Assembly: GCA_963833505.1 (NCBI GenBank)
Contig: CAWHYG010000004.1
Coordinates: forward strand, 124,001 to 188,000
From: CAWHYG01 sp963833505
Lineage (GTDB): Bacteria > Eisenbacteria > RBG-16-71-46 > CAIMUX01
DNA length: 64,000 nt
Direction: 5' to 3'
This document shows, piece after piece, positions 1 through 9,600 of the stretch. Each line of letters begins with the position of its first letter. Position 1 is the stretch's first letter. Under the pieces are notes generated by a model. It was not told the origin of the DNA and did no database searches. It saw nothing but the letters and a program-made list of their open reading frames with translations. A program made the position numbers and the translations under genes.

Positions 1-1972
1 CGCCCACGTCATGACCCACGACAACACCGGCGCGGTCATTCCCAAATTCCGATCCATCGGCGCCTCCCGGATCTTCGATCCCCGCCAGCCGGTCTTCATC
101 CTCGATCACGACGTCCAGAACGAATCGGCGGACAATCTCGCGAAGTACGCCGCCATCGAGGCCTTCGCCCGCGAACACGGGATCGTCTTCTATCCCGCCC
201 GCACCGGCATCGGCCACCAGGTCATGGTCGAGGAGGGCTTCGTGCTGCCGGGGACGCTCGTGGTCGCCTCCGATTCGCACTCCAACCTCTACGGCGGGCT
301 GGGGGCGCTCGGCACTCCCATCGTGCGGACGGACGCGGCGGCGATCTGGGCCACGGGGGAAACCTGGTGGCAGGTGCCGGACGTCGCGCGCGTCACCCTG
401 ACCGGCCGCCTGCACCCGGGCGTTTCGGGCAAGGACGTGATCATCGCCCTGATCGGGCTCTTTCACGAGGACGAGGTCCTGAACTGCGCGATCGAGTTCG
501 ACGGCGAGGGGATCTCGTGCCTGAGCGTGGATCAGAGGCTGACCATCGCCAACATGACGACGGAATGGGGCGCGCTCGCCGGAGTCTTTCCCTTCGACGC
601 GATCGCCCGGTCCTGGCTGCTGGATCAGGCCGCGAGACAGGCTCGCCGCGGCGATCCGACTTTCTCCGATCGCGGCCGTGGGTCCCGAGACGGCTCGCCG
701 CGCCTCACTCCCGAGATCATCGAGCGGGCGGCGCGCGACAATCCGATCGCCGATCCCGACGCCTTCTACGCCAAGGAGATCACCCTCGACCTCGGCAGCG
801 TCGTGCCGCACGTGGCCGGTCCCAACGAGGTCAAGACCATCGCTCCCCTGGAGGAGATCGAGCGGAAACGCATCCCGATCCAGAAGGCCTATCTGCTCTC
901 CTGCGTGAACGGCCGCCTCGAGGACATCGCCGAAGCCGCCGAAGTCTTGAAGGGCAGGCAGGTCGCGGAGGGCGTCGAGTTCTATCTCACCGCCGCTTCG
1001 GCCGCGATCGAAGCGGAGGCGAAGCGCCTCGGAACCTGGCAGATCCTGATTGACGCGGGCGCGCGTCCGCTGCCGCCGGGATGCGGCCCGTGCATCGGCC
1101 TGGGCATCGGCCTCATCGGTCCCGGAGAAACCGGGATTTCCGCCACGAACCGGAATTTCAAGGGCCGGATGGGCCATCGTGAGGGCAACATCTATCTCGC
1201 CTCCCCCGCCGTCGTCGCCGCTTCCGCCGCCGCGGGCCACATTGCCGCTCCCGCGCCGATGCGGACGCGCGCGCTGACCGGTTCGGTGCGCGAGAACGAA
1301 TCCCCCGAACTGCCGCCGGGCCGGATCGCGATCCGCTCCGGATTCCCGCGCGCAATCGAGGGACGGCTGCTCTGGGTGGACCAGGACAATCTGAACACCG
1401 ACGGGATCTACGGCAAGGACTACACCTATCAGGACGGGATGACGCCGGAGCAGATGGCCCGGGTGGCCATGCTGAACTACGACCCGAAATTCCAGGAGAT
1501 CGCGCAGGTCGGAGACATCCTGGCGGGCGGCTGGAACTTCGGGAGCGGGTCCTCGCGCGAGCAGGCCGCGACCTGCCTCAAGTATCGGGGGATTCCGCTC
1601 GTGATCGCCGGATCCTATTCGCAGACGTACAAACGGAACGCCTTCAACAACGGCTACATCGCGATCGAATGCCCGCGGTTGATCAAGCTGCTTCGAGACC
1701 GCTACGCCGGCCGCGTGCCGACCCGGCGGACCGAGCTCATGGCTCGCGTCGACTTCGAGGCCGGCACGATCAGGGTGTGGGATGGGGGGCCGGCGGGCGG
1801 TTTGGAATCCGGTTCGCGGAGCGATGCCGGTGCCGCCAACGCCACCGGCGCGGGCCCCATGGTGTTCGCTTTCTCGCCGCTGCGCGAGGTGGCCCAGGAA
1901 CTCGTGGCCCTGGGCGGGTTCGAGGCCGTGCTGGCGGCGCGGCTGGGGCGCGGTTCGTCCAAGGCCGGTTGA
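1..1972 (+). CDS. Homoaconitase-like hydratase (5' end outside window)
   Basis: Aconitase-superfamily hydratase whose sequence is closest in wording to fungal-type homoaconitase, the enzyme that isomerises homocitrate to homoisocitrate in the alpha-aminoadipate route to lysine. The frame is open through base 2 (Ala-His-Val before the Met at 11) and the usual N-terminal part is absent, so the gene starts upstream. Counting from the Met at 11, the [4Fe-4S] ligands are Cys298 (LLSCVNGR), Cys358 and Cys361 (GCGPCIG). The DSHSNLYGG and ATGETWWQVP motifs fit homoaconitase better than LeuC. Large and small (swivel) domains are fused: the swivel part starts near residue 435 and carries FGSGSSREQAATC near 510. 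A Gly/Ala/Ser-rich stretch at about residues 592-613 looks like an in-frame insertion. No other lysine gene is next to it, so the pathway assignment rests on sequence alone. Confidence 0.82.
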   Translation, partial: AHVMTHDNTGAVIPKFRSIGASRIFDPRQPVFILDHDVQNESADNLAKYAAIEAFAREHGIVFYPARTGIGHQVMVEEGFVLPGTLVVASDSHSNLYGGLGALGTPIVRTDAAAIWATGETWWQVPDVARVTLTGRLHPGVSGKDVIIALIGLFHEDEVLNCAIEFDGEGISCLSVDQRLTIANMTTEWGALAGVFPFDAIARSWLLDQAARQARRGDPTFSDRGRGSRDGSPRLTPEIIERAARDNPIADPDAFYAKEITLDLGSVVPHVAGPNEVKTIAPLEEIERKRIPIQKAYLLSCVNGRLEDIAEAAEVLKGRQVAEGVEFYLTAASAAIEAEAKRLGTWQILIDAGARPLPPGCGPCIGLGIGLIGPGETGISATNRNFKGRMGHREGNIYLASPAVVAASAAAGHIAAPAPMRTRALTGSVRENESPELPPGRIAIRSGFPRAIEGRLLWVDQDNLNTDGIYGKDYTYQDGMTPEQMARVAMLNYDPKFQEIAQVGDILAGGWNFGSGSSREQAATCLKYRGIPLVIAGSYSQTYKRNAFNNGYIAIECPRLIKLLRDRYAGRVPTRRTELMARVDFEAGTIRVWDGGPAGGLESGSRSDAGAANATGAGPMVFAFSPLREVAQELVALGGFEAVLAARLGRGSSKAG

Positions 1973-2066
1973 CACGGCGCGACATCGGTCGCCGCCGGCT
2001 TCAACCACGAAGCGCCGGTCGCGGTAACGAGCCGGCACGGCAGGCCGACCACTGGAGGATCTGAGG

Positions 2067-2600
2067 ATGCGCGAAGAGATCCGGAAGCTGTTTCCAGAGT
2101 TGAACGAAATCCGGAATCCCGAGCTGCGCAAGAGGACCCTGGACGTCTGGGTCGACGCGGTCGAATCGGGAGGCTGGAAGCCGGACGATCTGATGAAGAT
2201 CCCCTTCACGCTGCTCGCCGACAACGTGTCGATCATGTATCTCGAGCACGTCCGGACGGTGGCCCGCATGTGCATCGAGATGGAACGGGTGATCAAGGAG
2301 GCGTACGGCCCCCGGGCCGCCCGGATCGACCATGACGTCCTCGTGGCCGGGGCCCTCCTGGCCGACGTGGGCAAGCTGCTCGAATACGTCAAGAAGGACG
2401 GCAAGATCGTGAAAGGCATGGCCGGGGAATACCTGCGGCATCCCTTCAGCGGCGTCGGCTTCTGTTTCAAGCACGGTCTGCCCGACGCCGTCATGCACGT
2501 GGTCGCCACCCACTCGAAGGAAGGGGACCATGTGAAACGCTTCCCCGAGTCGATCATCTTCCACCACGCCGATTTCACCGACTTCGAACTGGTGAAGTGA
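2067..2600 (+). CDS. Small HD-domain protein with altered HD motif
   Basis: A 177-residue soluble protein with the HD-domain layout: His61 (LEHVRT), then GALLADVGK around residues 95-103, RHPFSG and a late HVVATHSKEG/HHADF part. In canonical HD hydrolases the second motif is HD; here it is Ala99-Asp100, so one metal-ligand His is missing and hydrolase activity is doubtful. It lies 94 bases after the homoaconitase gene and 10 bases before the PrpD-family gene, which suggests co-transcription. The substrate cannot be told from sequence. The start is the first ATG of the frame and lies just after GGAGGATCTGAGG, a usable ribosome binding site. Confidence 0.72.
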   Translation: MREEIRKLFPELNEIRNPELRKRTLDVWVDAVESGGWKPDDLMKIPFTLLADNVSIMYLEHVRTVARMCIEMERVIKEAYGPRAARIDHDVLVAGALLADVGKLLEYVKKDGKIVKGMAGEYLRHPFSGVGFCFKHGLPDAVMHVVATHSKEGDHVKRFPESIIFHHADFTDFELVK

Positions 2601-2610
2601 GGGAGAGCCC

Positions 2611-4170
2611 ATGCCGACCCTGACCCGCACCCTGGCCGAATGGGCCGCCGCGCTCACCTACCAGGATCTCACCCCCGAGTCGATCGACGCGGCCCGGCGC
2701 TTCCTCTACGACTCGCTCGGCTGCGCCGCCGGAGGCGCGCGGACGCACGACGTCCGGATCATGGAGCAATACGTGGCCGGCAAGGAGTCCAAGCCCGGCG
2801 CAACCGTCTGGGTTTCGGGTATGAAGACCGATCCGGTCGAAGCGGCCTTCCTGAACTCGCTCATGATCCGGGCGCTCGATTACAACGACATCTATTGGAA
2901 GGCGGATCCGGTCCACCCGAGCGACCTCATCCCCGCCGCCCTGGCCATCTGCGAGCGGGACGGCCTCTCCGGGCGGGACCTCGTCCTCGGAATCGTCCTG
3001 GCCTACGAGCTCGAGATGCGCCTGGCGGAGTTCGCCGTTCCCGGCATCCGCGAGCGGGGATGGCACCACGCGACCCTGACCGCCTTTGCGGCGCCCTTGG
3101 TGGCGGGCCGCCTGCTCGGACTCGATCCGGAACGGATGCAGCACGCGGTCGGCATTTCGGCCAGTCGCCATTTCACACTCGGCGCCGCCGTGGCCGGCAA
3201 GCTCACCATGATGAAGAACACGGTCGATCCGATGGCGGTCCGCGCCGGGGTCGAATCGGCCCTTCTGGCCCAGGCGGGGTATACAGGCCCGGAGAACGTC
3301 CTCGACGGCAAGGAAGGCATGTTCCACTGCCTGGGAGGGGAATGGGATCTGGAGGCGTTGACCGGCGGCCTCGATCAGCTCAGGCGCGGTTTCGCCTCCC
3401 AAGGCGCGGTCGGGCGAGACGGAGCTGTTCAGACTCCCCGTTCGGTCACTGCCGGCGGGACGCTCGGTTCCGACGCCGCCGATGGGATGCCCGGTTCGGT
3501 CACTGCCGCCAGGACGCCCGGTAACGACGAGGTCGCTGGCCGAGCCGCGAGGGACGCGGCCATCTTCCGCATCTCGCAGTGCGGCATGAAGTCCTACCCC
3601 ACCGAGGCTCTGACCCACACCCCGATCACGGCGACCCTCTATCTCCTGCATGAGCACAAGCTGTCGGCGGACGACATCCGGGAGGTGCGGATCGAGACCA
3701 TCGCGCGCGCGGCCGACATCCTGAGCGATCCGGCCAAGTACGATCCGAGGACCAAGGAGGCGGCGGACCACTCGCTCCCCTACTGCATCGCCGCGGCGCT
3801 CACGCGCGGGAAGGTCACGCCGGAGGAGTTCCGCGAGGACGTGATCATGGACCCGAAGCTTCGCGCGCAGCTCCTCAAGATCAAGGTCAAGGCCAACGCG
3901 GAATTCGAAAAGCTCTTCCCGAAGATGCAGCCGTGCCGGGTCGAGATCGAGACGGCTCGCGGAGAGATCGTGAGCCGCCGGATCGACGTGCCCAAGGGAG
4001 ATCCGCGCGATCCGATGACGATGGAGGAGCTGAGGGTCAAGTTCGACGCCCTGGCCTCGCCGAGCTTCAGCCGGGAGCGGCGGGATCAGATCCGGGGGGC
4101 GATCCGGGTGGTCGAACATCTGGACCCGGTGTCGAGTCTGATGGAGTTGTGCGTGGCGGACATCGCCTGA
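2611..4170 (+). CDS. MmgE/PrpD family protein
   Basis: A 519-residue member of the MmgE/PrpD family, which includes 2-methylcitrate dehydratase and cis-aconitate decarboxylase. Family signatures are the N-terminal LAEWAAALTYQDLT, the DYNDIYW motif, VLAYELEMRLAEFAV, the GWHHATLTAF and ASRHFTLGAA region, KNTVDPMAVRAG, and the C-terminal SYPTEALTHTPI and DHSLPYCIAAAL. The family is usually about 450 residues; the excess is an insertion of about 45 residues (roughly 270-312) made of an 18-residue repeat. The exact substrate is unknown; next to a homoaconitase it may act on a related tricarboxylate, which is inference. Remnants of a second copy of this gene lie at 9.71 and 11.57 kb. GGGAGAG sits just before the start ATG. 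Confidence 0.85.
   Translation: MPTLTRTLAEWAAALTYQDLTPESIDAARRFLYDSLGCAAGGARTHDVRIMEQYVAGKESKPGATVWVSGMKTDPVEAAFLNSLMIRALDYNDIYWKADPVHPSDLIPAALAICERDGLSGRDLVLGIVLAYELEMRLAEFAVPGIRERGWHHATLTAFAAPLVAGRLLGLDPERMQHAVGISASRHFTLGAAVAGKLTMMKNTVDPMAVRAGVESALLAQAGYTGPENVLDGKEGMFHCLGGEWDLEALTGGLDQLRRGFASQGAVGRDGAVQTPRSVTAGGTLGSDAADGMPGSVTAARTPGNDEVAGRAARDAAIFRISQCGMKSYPTEALTHTPITATLYLLHEHKLSADDIREVRIETIARAADILSDPAKYDPRTKEAADHSLPYCIAAALTRGKVTPEEFREDVIMDPKLRAQLLKIKVKANAEFEKLFPKMQPCRVEIETARGEIVSRRIDVPKGDPRDPMTMEELRVKFDALASPSFSRERRDQIRGAIRVVEHLDPVSSLMELCVADIA
3436..3535 (+). repeat. 54-bp tandem repeat inside the PrpD-family gene
   Basis: Two imperfect copies with a 54-base period; the core TTCGGTCACTGCC begins at 3441 and again at 3495. 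The period is a multiple of three, so the reading frame is kept (18 residues per unit: SVTAGGTLG..., SVTAARTPG...). The repeat accounts for most of the extra length of this protein over its family. Confidence 0.75.
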
Positions 4171-4186
4171 AGGCAAGCGTGGTCGG

Positions 4187-5545
4187 TCAACGCCGGAACC
4201 GATTCTTGACCTGTCCCCAAGTGGACGTCTCGACCCGCGTGTCCCCGCACCCGACACCGAGCTCGCCGATCTGCCGGCACCCGGCCGGGCTGTTCCCGTT
4301 CGCGCAGGGGCTGGTCGCCGCAATCTGAAAGTCACCGTCGGCCGGGCCGCAGAACTCCGGATCCGCCGCGATGTTGTTCTCGATCGTGTAGCCCTGGCCG
4401 GGAATCTGCATGGCGGTCGGCCACGCGTCGTTGCACTGGACCTGGCCCTCCGCGCCTCCGGAAAGCTCGACTTTGCTCTTGTAGAAGAGGTTGTTCCGGA
4501 TCGTGGCAGGTATGCCTCCGCCTGACAGCCCGCACCCGACGAAGGTGTTCCTCTCCACGTCGATCCCCTGATTCGGGTAATCGAGCTGGACCGTCGGATC
4601 AGCCCCGGTCCCCTGGTAGGCGCTGTCCCAGAGCAGATTGTCGTGGATGGAGATGGCCTCGTATGGAAACGGCCCTTCGGGAATGCCCTCGTAGCTGGTC
4701 TCGATGGCGGTCGCCGCCGGCACCGGACCGGCGTCCATGAACTGATTGTGCGCTATGGTCACGCTGCTCACATCGACGAGCCAGAGGCTCGGGCCAATAT
4801 CCGTCGCGTTTGCCTGGAAGGTGCATCCTTCGACGTCGACGGTGGTTCCTGACAAGAAGAGCGCACACGTGCCCTCCGTAACCATGTCGAACTCACAATC
4901 ACCGACCTCCACTTCAAGGGCCTCGCTGGCGACCATGCCCTCGCTTTCTCCGGCGCAGCAGTTGTTACGGAAGGTGCAGGAGTGGATCAGCAGGTGATCC
5001 AAAACGTCCGCATCGAGCACCGATCCCACTCCGAACTGAAACGGGGTGTTGTCCTGGAACGTGCAGTCCGAAATGTCCATATCGGGGAACGGCCGGTCCG
5101 AATTGTGAGTCCAGTTGATCGCTCCGCCGGTGGTAAATCCTTCCCAAGTCGTGCCGTGGCCGTGCTGCAACGTCAGCCCGCGCAGGCCGAGTGAACCTGC
5201 CGCGTCCCCGGAGGAGTAGATGATGGAGCCCTGTCTGCCCTGGATGGGCAAGTCGCCGTCCAGCACGGTCGCGCCGGCTCCCTCTGTACCGATGAACGTG
5301 AGGGTCTTGGTCTCCGTCGGAATGTGCTCATAGTACGTTCCAGGGCCGATCAGGAGCGAATCACCCGACGTGGCCTGCAGCACGATCGCGCCGATCTGAT
5401 CTCTTGGAATGCCGGGGTCGTGCTGGATGATCCACGTCCGGGCCAGGGAGCTTGCCGGTGTCGCGAGGGCCAGGGCCAGCAGCAATGCCGGCCTGATGGC
5501 CGCCCGGGGCGCCGATCGGAACGCGGCCCATGGAGGCGTGTTCAT
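4187..5545 (-). CDS. Secreted right-handed beta-helix protein with WG-K-R tail
   Basis: A 452-residue protein with a signal peptide (LLLALALATPASSLA near residue 35), followed by a parallel beta-helix: repeated short strands with ladder motifs such as ISDCTFQDN, IHSCTFRNN, VEGCTFQAN and VERNTFVGCG, as in PbH1/NosD-type proteins. The early part (EHIPTETKTLTFIGTEGAG) is the usual opening of such folds. It is probably cell-surface or secreted; no catalytic residues can be assigned. It ends in TSTWGQVKNRFRR, a tail shared with three other secreted proteins of this window (703 and 702 residues at 22.7-27.6 kb, and the gene at 41.9 kb). It converges on the PrpD gene with only 16 bases between the stops. 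AGGGTGAG precedes the ATG. Confidence 0.8.
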   Translation of the reverse strand: MNTPPWAAFRSAPRAAIRPALLLALALATPASSLARTWIIQHDPGIPRDQIGAIVLQATSGDSLLIGPGTYYEHIPTETKTLTFIGTEGAGATVLDGDLPIQGRQGSIIYSSGDAAGSLGLRGLTLQHGHGTTWEGFTTGGAINWTHNSDRPFPDMDISDCTFQDNTPFQFGVGSVLDADVLDHLLIHSCTFRNNCCAGESEGMVASEALEVEVGDCEFDMVTEGTCALFLSGTTVDVEGCTFQANATDIGPSLWLVDVSSVTIAHNQFMDAGPVPAATAIETSYEGIPEGPFPYEAISIHDNLLWDSAYQGTGADPTVQLDYPNQGIDVERNTFVGCGLSGGGIPATIRNNLFYKSKVELSGGAEGQVQCNDAWPTAMQIPGQGYTIENNIAADPEFCGPADGDFQIAATSPCANGNSPAGCRQIGELGVGCGDTRVETSTWGQVKNRFRR

Positions 5546-5881
5546 CAGCTCACCCTGTTGTTCCTTCCTGCGATCGATTCGACACCGGACCGGGAAGACT
5601 CAAGGGAGGCCCGACGTGTCGAACCACCGTTCACTGACGACAACAGAGTACGCCCTGCAGTGGGTCTTATCAAGCGCCGTCGCAGGAGCGCGCCGATCGG
5701 CATCGCTCTGTGAGCACGCATGATGCGGCCCTGCACACCTTGGGGTATCATGAAGCGCGGAACGGCCCCGACTCTCGCGGACGAGAGTGGCATTTCCCGA
5801 TGTCTGTGCCAAGAGTATTGAGGCCAAGCGGACCGGATGGCGCTCCGGCAGCGCGATGGTCCACCGGGCGGAGTGTGCGGG
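5546..5881. other. Intergenic region without recognised gene
   Basis: About 336 bases between the divergent beta-helix gene and the MmcQ/YjbR pseudogene. It must hold the promoters of both. I see no convincing -10/-35 pair, RNA gene or conserved ORF. Confidence 0.4.
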
Positions 5882-6287
5882 ATGGCGAAAACACCGAAAC
5901 GGACAGAGGGCGTGCGGGCGCGCAAGGCGGCCGGCGGCGGGGGAACGGAGCTGGCCCGATTGCGCAAGATCCTGCGCTCCATTCCTGGGGCGGTCGAGAA
6001 ACTCTCTCATGGAGAGCCGACCTGGTTCACCGGGGAGAAGGGCCGGGTCTTCGCCATGTTCGACAACCACCACCATGCGGGCGCCCACATCTCCGTCTAT
6101 GTGCCGGCTCCCCCAGGGCTGCAGCAGAATGCTCGTCACGGCCGAACCGGAGCGCTACTGGGTGCCGCCCTACGTCGGCCACAAGGGTTGGGTGGCGCTC
6201 ATCCTCGATCAGAGTCCCGACTGGGACCGGGTGGAGCTGCTGGTCCGGGCTGCGTTCGACGAGATGGCCCGGCCGAGGCGGCGCTGA
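5882..6287 (+). pseudogene. MmcQ/YjbR-family (DUF419) gene with a frameshift
   Basis: The first part reads LRKILRSIPGAVEKLSHGEP, TWFTGEKGRVFAMFDNHHH and ISVYVPAPPGLQQ, typical of the MmcQ/YjbR DNA-binding-like family. The frame then breaks and the family pattern resumes in another frame as MLVTAEPERYWVPPYVGHKG, WVALILDQSPDWDRVELLV. One extra A at 6128-6129 explains the break; removing it gives a continuous protein of about 134 residues, the normal length. It is either a young pseudogene or an assembly error. The ATG at 5882 lies in the same frame as the first half. Confidence 0.8.
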
Positions 6288-6659
6288 CTCGCTTCATCCA
6301 GCGCGGCTATTCGGTCCCGGCGCTACTGTGTAGGATGCCCGGCGGCGGCGCAGCTCCATTGGACGCTTTGATCCGACTCGCCGCATCGTGGCCCTTTTGC
6401 CGCCGTTCGGCCCCCCCCCATCGGCCCATCGGATCCCGGCGAACACCATCAGGCTTGTGCCCGCGTCCACACGGCGTATCCTGCCGTTCCGACGGAGCGC
6501 AGGATCAGGTTCCGGACTGATCGCGAAACCCGGGGCCCGGCCGAACCAGAAGGGACCAGGGACCCGGCCGAACCAAAGAGACCGGAGTTCCCGCCGGACC
6601 AGAACAGACCAGGTTGACGGCAGTCCGGAGCGGATCAGGGGATCTCCGGTGGAGGATTC
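6288..6659. other. Intergenic region carrying short tandem repeats
   Basis: About 370 bases before the UPF0182 gene with no recognisable gene. The only structure seen is the repeat block at 6531-6613 (separate entry), which ends about 45 bases before the start codon. Confidence 0.5.
6531..6613 (+). repeat. 27-bp degenerate tandem repeat upstream of the UPF0182 gene
   Basis: Three imperfect copies of about 27-28 bases, each built around GGNCCCGGCCGAACCA followed by GACC. The copies are purine-skewed on this strand. No coding or promoter role is evident. Confidence 0.65.
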
Positions 6660-9600
6660 ATGGACGTCCTGGTGTTTCTTATCTACATCCTGGCGGCTCT
6701 TCCCGGAATTCGTGCCTTGCTCGGTTTGTCGAGGGGACAGACGAAGGGCTGGCGCCGGGGAATCCTCGTCTCTCTGGTCCTCATCGTGCTGCTGGCCCTG
6801 GCGCAGGCGGTCCTCGGGATCTACGCAGATCTGCTCTGGTTCCGCGAGCTGGGAGCGGCGCACCGTTATTGGACCGAGCTGGAGGCACGTTGGATCACCG
6901 ACTTCATCGGAGCGCTCGCCGCGTTCGTGGTTCTTCTGATCAACTCGCTCTTCATTCCGCGCGGCTCCGGCTGGCCGCCGGTGCTGTCGGTGAAAGGCAA
7001 GGACGAGCCCGGCGGGCTGGAGTTCCGCGACCTGGGAGACGGCCGATGGGCGCTGGCCGAGGCCCGGTCCACGCTGCTCCACGCGCTGGATCGATTGCGA
7101 ATCCCCATCGTGATCCTGCTCTCGCTCGCCCTCGGAGGCGCGTTTGGATCCAATTGGTGGACGAACCTTCTATATCTTCACCGCCAGTCCTTCCACCGTG
7201 TCGACCCGCAGTTCGGGCAGGACATCGGTTTCTACGTCTACACGCTGCCGTTCTGGAATGCGGTGATCTATTGGCTGGCCGGGGTCTTGGTCGTGGCGCT
7301 GGTATTCACCGCCGTGCTGCGCCTGCTCTACCTCTCCGATCCGGCGCCTTCGCTGCGGGCACGCACCGGGCCGGTCCGGCGGGGGATGCGGCACATCGGC
7401 ATCCTGATCGGCGGCCTCTTCCTTCTCGGCGCCGCCCGGACCTGGATCTCGCGGTTCGAACTCGTCTATTCGCGCAGCGGCCCCCTGGTCGGAGCTTCCG
7501 CTGCGGATGTGCACATTGCCGCCCCGCTGATCCAGGCATTCGCCGTCACGCTCGCGCTCCTGGCCGTCGCGGCGGCCCTCTTCGCTCCGCGGGTCCGGCG
7601 CCGGTCCTTGGCGGGGTTCCTCGCCGTCTGGCTCGGCAGCGCGCTTCTCGAAATCGGGATCATTCCCGCGGCCTACGAGGCGTTGGCGGTCAAGCCGCAG
7701 CAACTCCAGGCGGAATTGCCCTACGTCAAGCGCCACCTGCAGATGACGCGCGAAGCCTTCGGACTCGATTCGACCCACGTCCACGTGATCAATCTCCCGG
7801 AGGCCACCGAACTGACCTCCGCGGCGGTCGCGGCTGATTCCTCCACCATCCGGAATCTCCGTCTCGCCGACTGGCGTCCGCTCCTCCACACCTATAACCA
7901 GCTCCAGACGCTCCGCACCTACTACCGGTTCGCTGACGTCGATATCGACCGGTACGACATCGGCGGCGGGGAGCGCGCCGTCATGCTCTCGCTCCGCGAA
8001 ATGGATGAGTCCAAGGTCCCCGCGGCGGCGGGCAGCGGCGGGTGGGATATCAACCGCTGGTTCATCTATACCCATGGCTACGGCCTCTGCATGAACAGCA
8101 TCAACTCGTTCTCCTCCGAAGGGATCCCGACCCTGCTCATCCGCGATCTGCCGCCGGTGTCCCTGGCGGGGGTCGGGAAGGTCACCCGGCCGGAGATCTA
8201 CTACGGCGAACTCACCACCGAGCCGGTCATGGTCCGCGCCCGCAAGCAGCAGGAGTTCGACTATCCGCGCGGCGACGACAACATCTTCACGACCTATGAA
8301 GGAAAGGGGGGCATCCGCCTCGGCACCCTCTTCTCCGGGCGCCGGCTCGCCTTTGCGCTCCGGTTCCACTCGGCGAAGTTCTTTCTCTCCTCCTACATCG
8401 GCCCGGAGACCAGGATCCTGCTCAACCGCGACATCACCTCGCGCATCGATCGCCTGGCGCCGTTTCTCACGCCCGACGGGGACCCCTATGTCGTTCTCCG
8501 CGAGGACGGTTCGCTGGTCCTGGTGCGGGACTTCTACACGACCTGGAACGAGTACCCCTACGGCACGGTCGAGAACGGGGTGGCCTACATCCGGAACAGC
8601 GTCAAGGCCACGCTCGACTGCTACAACGGTACGGTCAAATTGTACGTGGTGGATGAGGGTGATCCACTGATCCGCGCCTACCGGGACATCTATCCCGATC
8701 TGTTCGCGCCGGGCTCCGCCGTGCCGGCCGATATCCGCCGGCACTTCCGGTATCCCGAGGATCTGCTTTCGCTCCAGGCGGCGGTCTATGGCAGCTTCCA
8801 CGTGCGCGACGCGGTGACCTTCTACAACCACGAGGACGTGTGGGAGACCGCCAACGAGGTGGTCGAGGGCGCTTCCGGGAGCGCGGAACCGATCCCGCCG
8901 TACTACGCGGTCATGCGGCTGCCGGAGCAGAAGCGCCCCGAGTTCCTGGAGATGCTGCCGCTTACGCCGCGCGACAAGGACAACATGATCGCCTGGATCG
9001 CGGGACGCTGCGACCCGACGAACTACGGCCAGGTCATCGCCTACCACCTGCCCAAGGGCTCCATCGCGTATGGACCGCGGCAGATCGAGGCCCGCATCGA
9101 CCAGGACCCGACCATCTCGAAGGACCTGTCGCTCTGGAACCAGCAGGGATCGCAGGTCCTGCGCGGAAACCTGATCACGATCCCGATCGCGGGATCGTTC
9201 CTCTATGTCGAGCCGTTGTACATCCAGGCGACCGGGGGCAAGATCCCCGAACTCAAACGTGTGATCGTCGCGACGCAGAAGGACGTGGGCTACGGGACGT
9301 CGCTTGAAGAGGCTCTGGGGGACCTGTTCGGAGCTTCGGTCGCGGCGCTGGCGCCTGCGGAAGGGGGTCCGTCGCCGGCGGCAGAAACCGCGGGTTCCGG
9401 AGGTTTCGGGTCGGTCGAAACCGGCGCCCGTGGTGCTGAGGGAGGCGGTGGGCCTGCCGGCGGGGAGGCCGCTTCGGCGGGACACGGTGCGGGGGAACTC
9501 GGTGCGGGGAACATCTCCGCCGGCGAGAACCCCACGATCCAATCCGCGGCGGAGCACTTGCGCCGTTACCAGAAGCTGATGGGTGAAGGGCGCGCCGCTG

